From: Ramlibacter aquaticus
GTDB lineage: Bacteria > Pseudomonadota > Gammaproteobacteria > Burkholderiales > Burkholderiaceae_C
Reading direction: 5' to 3'
Length of the DNA stretch: 45,718 nt
Assembly (NCBI RefSeq): GCF_015159745.1
Contig: NZ_JADDOJ010000029.1
Span: forward strand, 1-45,718
This document shows positions 16,789-26,859 of the stretch, piece after piece. The position numbers were made by a program, and so were the translations under genes. Within the stretch, counting starts at the first letter, position 1; the number at the start of each line of letters is the position of its first letter. The notes beneath the pieces are model-generated. The model was given only the letters and a program-made list of their open reading frames with translations, searched no databases and had not been told where the DNA came from.

Positions 16789-17145
16789 TCAGGACGCGGT
16801 GGGCCAGCGGGGCCGGTCGGGTGGATCCGGCCAGGCTGCCAGGATCATGGGCGCAGACGCGATCGCGGGCGCATGCGCGGCCAGCACGTTCAGTCGCAGC
16901 GACCCAGGCGACGATGCCGCTCCGCAGCCCATATGGCAGACGGCGCAGTCGTCGTCGGCGAGCGCGCCGCCGTTCGACGCCTTTTTGTATTCGCCGAACT
17001 TCGCATCTGCTGCGTTGTGCTCATGCTGGTGATGCCCGAAGTGCCGGGCACCGGCCCCGGTTTCGTGTGTGCACGCCGAGGCCGCGGCGATCCAGTTGAA
17101 CTGGAGCAGCAGCACGGCAATCAGCAGGAACACGAAGCGGCGCAT
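16789..17145 (-). CDS. czcI: CzcI-family exported metal-resistance protein
   Basis: This 118-residue protein has a signal peptide (MRRFVFLLIAVLLLQFNWIAAASA). The mature part has CTHETG followed by HFGHHQHEH, the His cluster seen in CzcI of Cupriavidus. Next comes a DDDCAVCHMGC metal-binding cluster and a Pro-rich end (DPPDRPRWP). CzcI precedes czcCBA in known loci and influences czc expression; its exact action is not settled. The His/Cys pattern indicates periplasmic Zn/Co/Cd binding. It is 20 bp from the gmhA stop, in the same operon. The Met-rich protein at 35864-36274 has a similar plan for the copper set. Confidence 0.85.
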   Translation of the reverse strand: MRRFVFLLIAVLLLQFNWIAAASACTHETGAGARHFGHHQHEHNAADAKFGEYKKASNGGALADDDCAVCHMGCGAASSPGSLRLNVLAAHAPAIASAPMILAAWPDPPDRPRWPTAS

Positions 17146-17165
17146 GAAGGGGGATTGTGCCAGGG

Positions 17166-17801
17166 TCAGGAAGACCCGTAGTTCTCCGGGAACAGCCTTC
17201 TCTCCACGAGCTCGATCAGGATGTGGATCACCTTGATGTGCAGTTCCTGCGCGCGATCGGCCCAGGCGCCGGCGGGAGTGGCGATCGAGACGTCCCCCAG
17301 CGCGCCGAGTTCCGACCCTGCGCGCCCGGTCAGAGCGATCACGCGCATCCCGAGATCCTTGGCCGCGCGCGCGGCGGCCAGCACATTGGGACTGGTGCCG
17401 CTGGTGCTGATCGCCAGGAGGCAATCTCCCGCCCGGCCGTGGCTCAGCACGTATCGGGCAAAGACCTGGTCGTATCCGAAGTCGTTCGCCACGCAACTCA
17501 GGTGCCCGACGTCGCTGATCGCCTGCGCAGGCAGGCCTGCGCGGTTGCCACGGAAGCGGCCCGTGAGTTCTTCCGCGAAATGCATCGCATCGCTCATGGA
17601 GCCGCCATTGCCGCAGGCATACACGCGGCCGCCGGACGAGAAGGTGCTGCACAGCAGGTCGCCCGCGCGCTCGATCGCAGCCAGCGTCGCTGCGTTGTCC
17701 ATCAGCGCGTCCAGGGCATGGCGTGCCTGCGAAAGCGCCTGCCGGATGCAGCCGGCTGCGTCGGCGTGGTCAGCGTCGGGGATAGTGGGCGGCGTGGTCA
17801 T
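17166..17801 (-). CDS. gmhA: Phosphoheptose isomerase-like SIS protein (GmhA)
   Basis: This 211-residue protein starts at ATG 17801. It is a single SIS domain with GNGGSMSDAMHFAEELTGRFR, the substrate loop of sedoheptulose-7-phosphate isomerase. ISTSGTSPNVL, the second phosphate-binding loop, and AQELHIKVIHILIELVE, the active-site helix, also match. The canonical enzyme makes D-glycero-D-manno-heptose 7-phosphate for the lipopolysaccharide inner core. It sits inside a metal efflux operon, between a crystallin-like lipoprotein and czcI. It might remodel LPS, a metal-binding and barrier layer, during metal stress; that link is inference. A second, housekeeping copy elsewhere is expected. Confidence 0.87.
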   Translation of the reverse strand: MTTPPTIPDADHADAAGCIRQALSQARHALDALMDNAATLAAIERAGDLLCSTFSSGGRVYACGNGGSMSDAMHFAEELTGRFRGNRAGLPAQAISDVGHLSCVANDFGYDQVFARYVLSHGRAGDCLLAISTSGTSPNVLAAARAAKDLGMRVIALTGRAGSELGALGDVSIATPAGAWADRAQELHIKVIHILIELVERRLFPENYGSS

Positions 17802-17856
17802 GATCGTGTCCTGAGCGGTGATCGGTCTTCCAGTTCCAGCAGGCGACGCTCGGCAT

Positions 17857-18306
17857 TCAGTCCTTGCAGGACAGGCGCAGCGCTTCCACGCGCCGGTGGG
17901 ATGCACCGAACGCGCGCCCGACCTGCGCCTGCCTGGCCGAGGAGCCCATGGTCAATGCCGTCCCCGTGAAGTTCTCGCGCGAATACAGCTTCGCAACTGC
18001 CCTGGGGCCAGTTTCGGCGCTGGAAACGCGGCGCCGGAAACGCGCGATGGTCGCCAGGTCGAACGCGCGCAGTTCCGCCGGGCCCACGACGACGAAGGAC
18101 TGCCCCGAAAAGTCCGGCCCATCGGACAGTCGAATCCAGCAGCCTCGGTCGAAGGTCGGATTCGGGACCTCGGGTGGCACAAGCATCACAACGGCGTCCG
18201 AAGCCGTCCATGGGGGGACTCCTGCGCAGGCCGCAACAGAAGTTGAGGCGCAAAGAAGCGGGCCCAGATACCGGGCCCAGCTGTGCGGATTGGCACGACT
18301 CTTCAT
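17857..18306 (-). CDS. Predicted lipoprotein with beta/gamma-crystallin-like repeats
   Basis: This 149-residue protein starts at ATG 18306 and has an N-terminal hydrophobic segment with lipobox VAAC (Cys 27). The mature part has two similar stretches, DGPDFSGQSFVVVGP and YSRENFTGTALTMGS. Both fit the F.G..... Greek-key signature of beta/gamma-crystallin domains, which often bind Ca2+ in bacteria. The second stretch ends with RRVEALRLSC, typical of the last strand. It lies 39 bp after the P1B-2 ATPase stop and 55 bp before gmhA, so it belongs to the same transcription unit. A periplasmic metal-binding or envelope-protecting role is inferred. The crystallin match is by eye only. Confidence 0.6.
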   Translation of the reverse strand: MKSRANPHSWARYLGPLLCASTSVAACAGVPPWTASDAVVMLVPPEVPNPTFDRGCWIRLSDGPDFSGQSFVVVGPAELRAFDLATIARFRRRVSSAETGPRAVAKLYSRENFTGTALTMGSSARQAQVGRAFGASHRRVEALRLSCKD

Positions 18307-18345
18307 GTGTCCTCATCGAGGGACGCAGGGCCTTCAGCTTTCACG

Positions 18346-20763
<2,418 letters not shown>

Positions 20764-20769
20764 GGCCTA

Positions 20770-20800
20770 ATTGAAAACCTTGAAGCCACTCCAAGGTCAA
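20770..20800 (-). promoter_or_regulatory. MerR-type promoter/operator of the P1B-2 ATPase operon
   Basis: On the minus strand -35 TTGACC (20800-20795) and -10 TTCAAT (20775-20770) are 19 bp apart. That is the over-long spacer used by MerR-family activators. The spacer holds a dyad (20777-20797) with arms ACCTTG and CAAGGT around a 9-bp centre, as in CadR/PbrR operators. The ATPase ATG follows directly. The same architecture recurs at 40200-40230. Confidence 0.85.
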
Positions 20801-20806
20801 GCAGGC

Positions 20807-21313
20807 ATGAAGATCGGGCAACTCGCCGCAGCCAGCGGCACGCAGGCAGACACCATCCGCTACTACGAGCGCGAAGGGCTGCTGCCGCCCGCTGCGCGCA
20901 CGGAAGGCAATTACCGGGTGTACGACCAGGAGCACGTGCAACGCCTGCGATTCATCCGGCACTGCCGTTGCCTGGACATGACGCTGGACGAAGTCCGGGT
21001 GCTCCTGCAATACAAGGATGCGCCGCAGGAGGACTGCGGCGCCGTGGACCGGCTGCTGGACGAACACATCGGCCATGTGGTGGCGCGCATCGGCGAGCTC
21101 AAGGCGCTCGAGAAGGAATTGCGCACGCTGCGCGCCGGGTGCGCGACGGACCGTACAGCCGCCGAGTGCGGCGTCCTTGGAGGCCTGGAACGCGCAGCGC
21201 GCGAACACGACCACGCATCGGGGAGCGCCGGGCGCACGCAGCATCTCGCGGGTTCGCACCCGCCGCGCGCAAGCTCGGTCGGCGGCACGGGCAAGACCGG
21301 CAAGACGGCGTAG
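20807..21313 (+). CDS. cadR: MerR-family metal-responsive regulator, CadR/PbrR type
   Basis: The 168-residue protein starts at ATG 20807 (MKIGQLAAASG). The in-frame upstream codons lie in the operator and are not counted. It has the MerR winged helix (ADTIRYYEREGLLPPAARTEGNYR). The dimerisation helix and three Cys follow in CadR/PbrR positions: EDCG, RAGC and AECG. These Cys bind Cd, Pb or Zn. The tail after about residue 140 is Ser/Gly/Thr-rich with two His. MerR proteins bind the elongated spacer and untwist it when metal is bound, so the divergent ATPase is its target. Since no other MerR gene is in the window, it may also act at 40200-40230. Symbol pbrR is equally possible. Confidence 0.88.
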   Translation: MKIGQLAAASGTQADTIRYYEREGLLPPAARTEGNYRVYDQEHVQRLRFIRHCRCLDMTLDEVRVLLQYKDAPQEDCGAVDRLLDEHIGHVVARIGELKALEKELRTLRAGCATDRTAAECGVLGGLERAAREHDHASGSAGRTQHLAGSHPPRASSVGGTGKTGKTA

Positions 21314-21403
21314 CCACGCTGTACGTCCTGGCGATGCGCCCCGGAGCAAGATGCGGGGCGGCAGAGGCAACGAATGCGTTGAATCTGCCGGCACCGATGC
21401 ACG

Positions 21404-21730
21404 CTATCGATCGAGATCGGCGATCAGGTCCTTCATCCCGGCGATCTCCTTCTTCTGGCTCTCGATGATGCCGTCGGCCAGCTTGCGCACGCGGGGATCC
21501 TGGATGTTCGCCCGTGAGCTGGTCATGATCGCGATCGAGTGATGAGGGATCATCGCCCGCATGTAGGCCACGTCTCCTATCGTCGCCTGCGTGCGCACGA
21601 GGGCCAGGCCGGCGAAGAACAGCAGGGCCGCGATGCCCAGCACACCGGCATTGACGCGCTTGTTGGGGTACATGCGCCACATGAACAGCATCATCACCCC
21701 CGTCATGATGCCGCCCATGATCATTGCCAT
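21404..21730 (-). CDS. DUF305 membrane protein, possibly 5'-truncated
   Basis: From ATG 21730 the frame encodes 108 residues. Two hydrophobic helices (MGGIMTGVMMLFMW and VLGIAALLFFAGLALV) surround MYPNKRVN. The DUF305 motif follows: MIPHHSIAIM, then ANIQDPRVRKLADGIIESQKKEIAGMK. The family is often found in copper and metal resistance loci; its HH and Met residues suggest metal binding, but its function is not established. Longer relatives carry one more N-terminal helix. The upstream in-frame sequence here does not look like one, and no good ribosome binding site is visible. The gene may therefore have lost its 5' end when the adjacent copD was truncated. Confidence 0.65.
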   Translation of the reverse strand: MAMIMGGIMTGVMMLFMWRMYPNKRVNAGVLGIAALLFFAGLALVRTQATIGDVAYMRAMIPHHSIAIMTSSRANIQDPRVRKLADGIIESQKKEIAGMKDLIADLDR

Positions 21731-21974
21731 GAAGACGCGCGTCCAGCTGAATAGACGTGGTCGACCCGAGCCGCTGCGCCATCCCGTCCGATCGGCCGAG
21801 GTAGGTGCCTCGGCCGGTGCGGCGTAGGACAGCTCGGCTGACGAGTTTCGCCACGGAAGACCTCGTGTGAGTCCCCAACGCCTTGTCCGAAGGTCTTTGT
21901 GTGATGCTGGGGACCTCGGAGATCCCTCCCGTCTCGCGAGTCGCAGGCTCCCAGCCATGTCAGCCAGGACTGGG

Positions 21975-22200
21975 GGGACAACATCCCCAGCCACGCGACC
22001 AGCCCGAGGACAAGACACCCCAGGCAGGCTTCGACCCGCAGGCTTCGCCGGAGGATTCGCACGTCATGGACGTGATTGCCTTCGAGGACTGCGGATTCCA
22101 GGCGCGGGCTGAAGAAGAACCGGTTCGCCGCGGCGAGTCCGAGCATGAGTGCGAACAGCAGCAGTTTCGCGGCGAGGCGGTTGCCGTAAAGGGTTCGAGA
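21975..22200 (-). pseudogene. copD: copD fragment (C-terminal part)
   Basis: On the minus strand the frame TLYGNRLAAKLLLFALMLGL, then AAANRFFFSPRLE, followed later by RRSLRVEACLGCLVLGLV and AWLGML, matches the last transmembrane region of CopD. CopD is the inner-membrane copper resistance protein. There is no start codon or N-terminal three-quarters: the sequence upstream (above 22200) is a crp/fnr remnant on the other strand. The segment is thus a truncated relic. Its frame then runs on into non-homologous sequence toward DUF305. It shows that an older cop cluster existed here. Confidence 0.65.
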
Positions 22201-22442
22201 GCAGCGGAGCCAAGGCTAGCGGATCTGGCAGCCCATCTCGCTGGTGAAGTCCAGCCGGCGCGCGCTCGCGCAGAGCTCCTTTCGCTGCGGACGGTCCGGG
22301 AACGCTTGGCAGCATGGCGTGCTCTGCACGGCAAACTGCCTCCGCGCGGTCGATGGATCGAGGCGCCCAGGAGATCGGCGCCACACCGGAGGCGTTGTAC
22401 CGGGAGCTGGCGCGCACGCGTGCAACCGCGAGAAGGTGAAAT
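22190..22442 (+). pseudogene. Crp/Fnr-family regulator fragment, frameshifted
   Basis: The plus strand encodes LADLAAHLAGEVQPARARAE, then LLSLRTVRERLAAWRALHGK and LPPRGRW, the dimer helix and start of the DNA-binding domain of Crp/Fnr proteins. After GRWIE the homology jumps frame (near 22362) and continues AQEIGATPEALYRELARTRA to a stop at 22440-22442. The N-terminal cyclic-nucleotide-type domain is absent. It is therefore both 5'-truncated and frameshifted. Its junction with the copD relic on the opposite strand indicates a deletion or inversion scar. FNR-like sites remain upstream of several genes to the right. Confidence 0.7.
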
Positions 22443-22697
22443 GGCCGAAGTGCGCCAGTCGGCTGCGGATTCAGCATCGGTGGGTATCCAGGATTTCCTC
22501 CAACTGGTTGCTTGCCTTGATCCCAGCAGGGCTTGCCTCTGGGTTGCGCCGGAGCGGAAGCTCGGCACGGCTGCGGTTGGGCCCAAGCCCTGCGAATCAC
22601 CTCCCTCGCTCCGTGCCGTGTTGCTTTCGTCGGCACCCGGGGGCTGCTTGACGTGCATCAATCCGGATGCGCGCGCGCCGTCCATCATGAATCCATC
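22443..22697. other. Intergenic region before the DUF2933-copA cluster
   Basis: No gene is recognisable here. It contains the FNR-like site at 22648-22661 and should hold the promoter of the plus-strand cluster that starts at 22698. Confidence 0.5.
22648..22661 (+). promoter_or_regulatory. FNR/ANR-like box upstream of DUF2933 gene
   Basis: TTGAC-GTGC-ATCAA matches the FNR/ANR/DNR consensus TTGAT-N4-ATCAA at 9 of 10 positions. Its centre is 43 bp upstream of ATG 22698. At the usual -41.5 position that would give an almost leaderless transcript, so repression or a second start is possible. Confidence 0.4.
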
Positions 22698-22958
22698 ATG
22701 GATCATGATCCCCACGACGCGTCCTCCACGCCCTCGTTCTGGCGCTCGCCGGCAGGCATGTGCCTGCTGGTGGCACTCGCGGTCCTGGGCTTCTACCTGG
22801 CGACGGAGCACACAGCCCACGTCATGGGGGCTCTGCCCTATGTATTGTTCCTCGCCTGTCCGTTGATGCACGTCTTCATGCACCACGGCCATGGACAGCA
22901 CGGCGGCAACGCCAGCTCGCAGCAGAAGGAGATCGGTGATGAACAACGCGGGCAATGA
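22698..22958 (+). CDS. DUF2933 small membrane protein
   Basis: This 86-residue protein starts MDHDPHDASSTPSFWRSPAG and has two hydrophobic helices: CLLVALAVLGFYLATEH and the Leu/Ala/Cys-rich VMGALPYVLFLACPLMHVFM. A His/Gly tail HHGHGQHGG follows. This is the plan of DUF2933 proteins, which are frequently encoded beside copper ATPases and multicopper oxidases. Function is unknown. The N-terminal and C-terminal His residues could bind metal. Its stop overlaps the next gene (ATG 22939) by 20 bp, so the two are coupled and are probably cotranscribed with the copper ATPase. Confidence 0.8.
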   Translation: MDHDPHDASSTPSFWRSPAGMCLLVALAVLGFYLATEHTAHVMGALPYVLFLACPLMHVFMHHGHGQHGGNASSQQKEIGDEQRGQ

Positions 22959-23604
22959 CTACGGGCTGTGGGGGCTGGCCGCGATCAACGCGGTGGTCTT
23001 CATCGGCTTCGCCTACAGCTTCTTCAAGCCGACGAACCCGCGGGACTGGCGCAGCTTCGGCGCGTTCAGCGCGTTCATCGTGGCCCTGTTCGCGGAGATG
23101 TACGGGTTCCCGCTCACCATCTACGCGCTCGCCGGATGGCTCGGACCGAAATTCCCGAACGTGAATCTGTTCGGCCACGACGCAGGCCACCTCTGGTGGC
23201 TGGTGACCGGGCAGCACGGCAATCCGCACTTCGGGCTCATGCATCTCCTGAGCTTCGGGTTCATCTTCGTCGGCTTCACGTTGCTGGCGAAATCCTGGCA
23301 CGTCCTGTACCACGCGCAACGGCGGCATGAAGTCGCGACCACGGGACCGTATGCGTGGGTCCGCCATCCCCAGTACATCGGTTTCGTTTCCATCATGTTT
23401 GGCTTCCTGCTGCAGTGGCCCACGCTGCTGACACTTGCGATGTTTCCCGTTCTTGTCCTGATGTACGTCCGCCTGGCGATGGCCGAAGAGCGGGATTCCG
23501 AACGCCTCTTCGGAGACTCCTGGCGCGCGTACGCGGCACGCACGCCCCGCTTCATTCCGAACGCCGGGGGCCCAGGGCATGATCAACCGGTCGCCGGCGG
23601 GTAA
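22939..23604 (+). CDS. Isoprenylcysteine carboxyl methyltransferase-like membrane protein
   Basis: The 221-residue protein starts at ATG 22939 (AAGGAGATCGGTG before it) and has five hydrophobic helices. The C-terminal half carries the ICMT/PEMT signature: HEVATTGPYAWVRHPQYIGF, then AEERDSERLFGDSWRAYAARTPRFIP. The RHPQY and E..L...F motifs form the SAM-binding site. Relatives methylate lipids or small molecules; in metal islands the substrate is unknown. It overlaps both neighbours (DUF2933 and the 95-residue protein), so it is part of one coupled unit that leads to the copper ATPase. Confidence 0.82.
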   Translation: MNNAGNDYGLWGLAAINAVVFIGFAYSFFKPTNPRDWRSFGAFSAFIVALFAEMYGFPLTIYALAGWLGPKFPNVNLFGHDAGHLWWLVTGQHGNPHFGLMHLLSFGFIFVGFTLLAKSWHVLYHAQRRHEVATTGPYAWVRHPQYIGFVSIMFGFLLQWPTLLTLAMFPVLVLMYVRLAMAEERDSERLFGDSWRAYAARTPRFIPNAGGPGHDQPVAGG

Positions 23605-23866
23605 GGCTGCCGAGTTCGCGGCCGGCCTGGGCGCTGGGGCGCTCGGTGCCGGCCTCGCGCTGCTCGCACCCGACGCGCTCCGTCCCCTCGCGATGCCAAT
23701 CGTTTTGGTCGGCATCGTCGTGCACGCCGTGGGGATGACGCTGAAGAACCGGCTGGAAGAGCGCAACGGCAGCGTGGCCGTGTGGGAGCAGGCGCTGTTC
23801 TGGCTGTGCTGGGCCTCCCTCGCCGTGCTGTTGGCCTGGGTCGGCATACGACTGCTCGACGCTTGA
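23579..23866 (+). CDS. Small two- to three-helix membrane protein
   Basis: This 95-residue protein starts at ATG 23579, inside the end of the upstream methyltransferase gene (26-bp overlap). It has helices around LGAGALGAGLALLAP, AMPIVLVGIVVHAVGMTL and ALFWLCWASLAVLLAWVGI, joined by KNRLEERNGS. I recognise no named family. The gene order DUF2933-methyltransferase-this-copper ATPase suggests a role in copper handling or assembly of the membrane complex. That is inference from context only. Confidence 0.7.
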   Translation: MINRSPAGKAAEFAAGLGAGALGAGLALLAPDALRPLAMPIVLVGIVVHAVGMTLKNRLEERNGSVAVWEQALFWLCWASLAVLLAWVGIRLLDA

Positions 23867-23936
23867 TCGCGCCCGCCCACGCCAGTCCTGGCGGGGGCAC
23901 ACTTGACAAGAAGCATCCCGCCGGAAGGAGAACACC

Positions 23937-26348
23937 TTGCAACGCGAAGTCACCGAAGTGGAGAACAAGAAGGACGAGCACCTCCAGCACCATCACCTTG
24001 GCGCTAGTGCATCCGGAGAGCACGTTGCGGCGGAATACACCTGCCCGATGCACCCGCAGGTCCGACAGAGCGAGCCCGGCCGATGTCCCATCTGCGGCAT
24101 GGACCTGGTGCCTGCAGGAACGCAGGCCGCAGCCGCGCCCTCGCATGCCCATCATGGGCACGGCGCAGGAGCGGCCGTGCACGCAGCGCCTCAGTCCGCG
24201 CCCACAATGAAACCCGCCGTGTCCCCGGACCAGCAGGTCGAATACACCTGCCCCATGCATCCCCAGATCCGGCAGATGGGGCCCGGCAACTGTCCGATCT
24301 GCGGCATGGCGCTCGAACCGGTGATCGCGACCTCGGGCTCCGGCGAGAGCCCGGAGCTGCGCGACATGACGCGCCGCTTCTGGATCGGGCTGGCGCTGAG
24401 CGTGCCGGTGGTCCTGCTGGAGATGGGTGGCCACGTTTTCGACATTGGTCACCTGGTGGGCGCGCAGACCTCCAACTGGATCCAGATGCTCCTCGGCACG
24501 CCCGTCGTCCTTTGGGCCGGCGGGCCCTTCTTCGTGCGCGGCTGGTCCTCGCTGAAGAATCGCAGCCTCAACATGTTCACCCTGATCGCACTCGGTACGG
24601 GCGCGGCATGGCTCTACAGCATGGTAGGCACGTTCGCCCCGGCGCTGTTCCCCTCGGAGCTGCGGACCCACGACGGGGCGGTGGCCGTGTACTTCGAAGC
24701 CGCGGCGGTGATCACCGTGCTGGTGCTGCTGGGACAGGTGCTGGAGTTGCGGGCGCGCGAAAAGACTTCTGGCGCCATCAAGGCGCTGCTGGATCTCGCA
24801 CCGAAGACCGCGGTGCGCGTGAAAGCCGACGGCTCGGACGAGACAGTACCGATCGACTCGATCCAGGTCGGCGAACTGCTGCGCGTGCGACCGGGCGAGA
24901 AGGTCCCTGTCGATGGGGAAGTCACCGAAGGCAAGGGCACGGTCGACGAGTCCATGGTCACCGGTGAGCCGATGCCGGTGGTGAAGGCGGCCGGTGCCAA
25001 GGTGACGGCGGCCACTCTCAACCAGACTGGCAGCTTCGTCATGCGGGCCGAAAAGGTCGGCGCCGACACGCTGCTCTCGCAGATCGTTCACATGGTCGCG
25101 GCCGCGCAGCGCAGCCGCGCGCCCATCCAGCGGATGGCCGACCGGGTCGCGGGCTGGTTCGTTCCGGCCGTCGTGATCGTTGCGATCGCCACGTTCGCGG
25201 CCTGGATGGTGTGGGGGCCGGCGCCGGCCTTCTCGTATGCGCTGATCGAGTCGGTGGCCGTGCTGATCATCGCCTGTCCGTGCGCACTCGGACTTGCGAC
25301 GCCCATGTCGATCATGGTGGGGGTGGGCCGCGGCGCACAGCACGGGGTGCTGATCCGGGATGCCGAAGCGCTCGAGCGCATGGAGAAGGTGGACACGCTT
25401 GTGGTCGACAAGACCGGCACGCTGACGGAGGGGCGCCCGAAGGTGGTTCACATCGAGACCGCCGAGGGCTTCGCGCCCGATGAGATCCTGCAGAAGCTTG
25501 CGAGCGTCGAGCGTGCCAGCGAGCATCCGCTGGCCATGGCCATCGTCGCCGCGGCAAAGGAACGCAACCTGCCGCTGACCGAGGTCACCGATTTCGATTC
25601 GCCCGTCGGCAAGGGAGTGGTCGGCAAGCTGGCCGGGGTCGAACTGACGAGTGGTGCGGCGAAGTATCTGGCCGAGAAAGGCATCGACGTCTCTTCCCTG
25701 AATGCTGCGGCGGAGCAGCAGCGCGCTCGCTCGGCCACGGTGATCTTCGTGGCGATCGGGGGCCAGCTCGCGGGCTTCGTTGCGATCGCCGATCCGATCA
25801 AAGCCACCACGGCCGATGCGCTGAAGCAGCTGCGGGAAGCCGGCGTGAAGATCGTGATGCTCACCGGCGACGGCAAGACCACGGCGCAGGCCGTCGGCCG
25901 CGAGCTCGGGATCGACGAGGTTGTGGCCGAAGTCTTCCCCGAGGACAAGGCCAACATCGTCCAGCGGCTGCGCAAGGAAGGCCGCGTGGTCGCCATGGCA
26001 GGCGACGGTGTGAACGATGCGCCGGCGCTCGCGGCGGCCGAAGTCGGCATCGCGATGGGCACCGGCACCGACGTGGCGATGGAGAGCTCGGGCGTCACCC
26101 TGCTCAAGGGCGACCTGCTGGGCATCGTGCGCGCCCGCAAGCTGTCGCAGGCGACGATGCGCAACATCCGGCAGAACCTGTTCCTCAGCTTCGTCTACAA
26201 CGTGGCCGGCATCCCGATCGCGGCGGGCGTGCTCTATCCGTTCTTCGGGTTGCTGCTCTCGCCGGTGGTCGCGGCCGCAGCCATGGCGCTATCGTCGGTC
26301 AGCGTCATCGCGAATGCGCTGCGGCTGCGCACAGTCGATGTCGACTGA
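23937..26348 (+). CDS. copA: Copper-exporting P1B-1 ATPase with two CPMHP/CPICGM domains
   Basis: The 803-residue ATPase starts at TTG 23937 after GGAAGGAG. Instead of HMA domains the N-terminus has two heavy-metal-binding domains, residues 34-60 and 103-129. Each has the pattern EYTCPMHPQ...PG.CPICGM, and they are separated by a His-rich linker (HAHHGHG). The core shows TGEP, transmembrane [17 protein letters not shown] (SEHPLA), GDGVNDAP, and the last helices with YN and MALSS. These are the Cu+-binding residues of P1B-1 pumps (CopA/CopF/SilP group). It moves Cu+ or Ag+ from cytosol to periplasm. The small membrane genes just upstream are probably cotranscribed. Confidence 0.95.
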   Translation: MQREVTEVENKKDEHLQHHHLGASASGEHVAAEYTCPMHPQVRQSEPGRCPICGMDLVPAGTQAAAAPSHAHHGHGAGAAVHAAPQSAPTMKPAVSPDQQVEYTCPMHPQIRQMGPGNCPICGMALEPVIATSGSGESPELRDMTRRFWIGLALSVPVVLLEMGGHVFDIGHLVGAQTSNWIQMLLGTPVVLWAGGPFFVRGWSSLKNRSLNMFTLIALGTGAAWLYSMVGTFAPALFPSELRTHDGAVAVYFEAAAVITVLVLLGQVLELRAREKTSGAIKALLDLAPKTAVRVKADGSDETVPIDSIQVGELLRVRPGEKVPVDGEVTEGKGTVDESMVTGEPMPVVKAAGAKVTAATLNQTGSFVMRAEKVGADTLLSQIVHMVAAAQRSRAPIQRMADRVAGWFVPAVVIVAIATFAAWMVWGPAPAFSYALIESVAVLIIACPCALGLATPMSIMVGVGRGAQHGVLIRDAEALERMEKVDTLVVDKTGTLTEGRPKVVHIETAEGFAPDEILQKLASVERASEHPLAMAIVAAAKERNLPLTEVTDFDSPVGKGVVGKLAGVELTSGAAKYLAEKGIDVSSLNAAAEQQRARSATVIFVAIGGQLAGFVAIADPIKATTADALKQLREAGVKIVMLTGDGKTTAQAVGRELGIDEVVAEVFPEDKANIVQRLRKEGRVVAMAGDGVNDAPALAAAEVGIAMGTGTDVAMESSGVTLLKGDLLGIVRARKLSQATMRNIRQNLFLSFVYNVAGIPIAAGVLYPFFGLLLSPVVAAAAMALSSVSVIANALRLRTVDVD

Positions 26349-26454
26349 TTCCTCACCAGGGCAGGCAAGAGCTTCCGCGATCAGCGCGACCTGAGCTCGA
26401 CCTACGCAGGCACGGGATACGCGTCGGGCGCCAGGCCAGGGACGGAATCGCCGT

Positions 26455-26859
26455 TCACTGCGCCGGCAGCGTCCACTTGAAGCTGCGCGGCGTTGCTTCG
26501 CCGCGGCGCTGCGACCGCAGTTCGATGGCGGCACGACGCGGAGTGATCGGGGCAAACGCCAGAACTCCCTTGCGGTGGTGCGCGCCCGGGCCATCGCCGC
26601 GCCAGGCGAGTGGCGCATACGTGCGCCCCTGGCCATCGACGAGCATCGCACTTGCGGCGAGGTCGTCCTCCAGCGGCGTGACGTGCGTGTTCATGGTCAC
26701 CTCGAACTGCCACTCGCCGCTTGCCGGCAAGTCCTTCGGGGTGATGGTCACGCCCACCATCTGTGCTTCGGAGGTTCTCGCCGGAAGCGGTGCCGCTACA
26801 GCGGCGACCACCGTAAACGCGGCGGCGACAACGAGGGCAGTCAGGCGGGAACGGCGCAT
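26455..26859 (-). CDS. Exported protein of unknown function beside copper genes
   Basis: This 134-residue protein starts at ATG 26859, has a signal peptide (MRRSRLTALVVAAAFTVVAA) and appears all-beta: VGVTITPKDLPASGEWQFEV, then TMNTHVTPLEDDLAASAML and GVLAFAPITPRRAAIELRS. It resembles small periplasmic Ig-like proteins of metal loci, but I cannot name a family. Possible ligands are few (HH in GAHHRKG, Met in EVTMNTH). Its start lies 19 bp inside the end of the upstream membrane protein gene, so they are coupled. Confidence 0.65.
   Translation of the reverse strand: MRRSRLTALVVAAAFTVVAAVAAPLPARTSEAQMVGVTITPKDLPASGEWQFEVTMNTHVTPLEDDLAASAMLVDGQGRTYAPLAWRGDGPGAHHRKGVLAFAPITPRRAAIELRSQRRGEATPRSFKWTLPAQ

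Noticed and set aside
21335..21360. Short GCCCCG/CGGGGC repeat after the MerR gene as a terminator
   Set aside because: Only six pairs with a 10-base loop and no T-run; too weak to annotate.
21960..22955. 331-codon minus-strand reading frame over the DUF2933 region
   Set aside because: It runs antisense to the DUF2933 gene and the crp/fnr relic; its own sequence shows no domain and only part of it overlaps the copD relic in a different frame.
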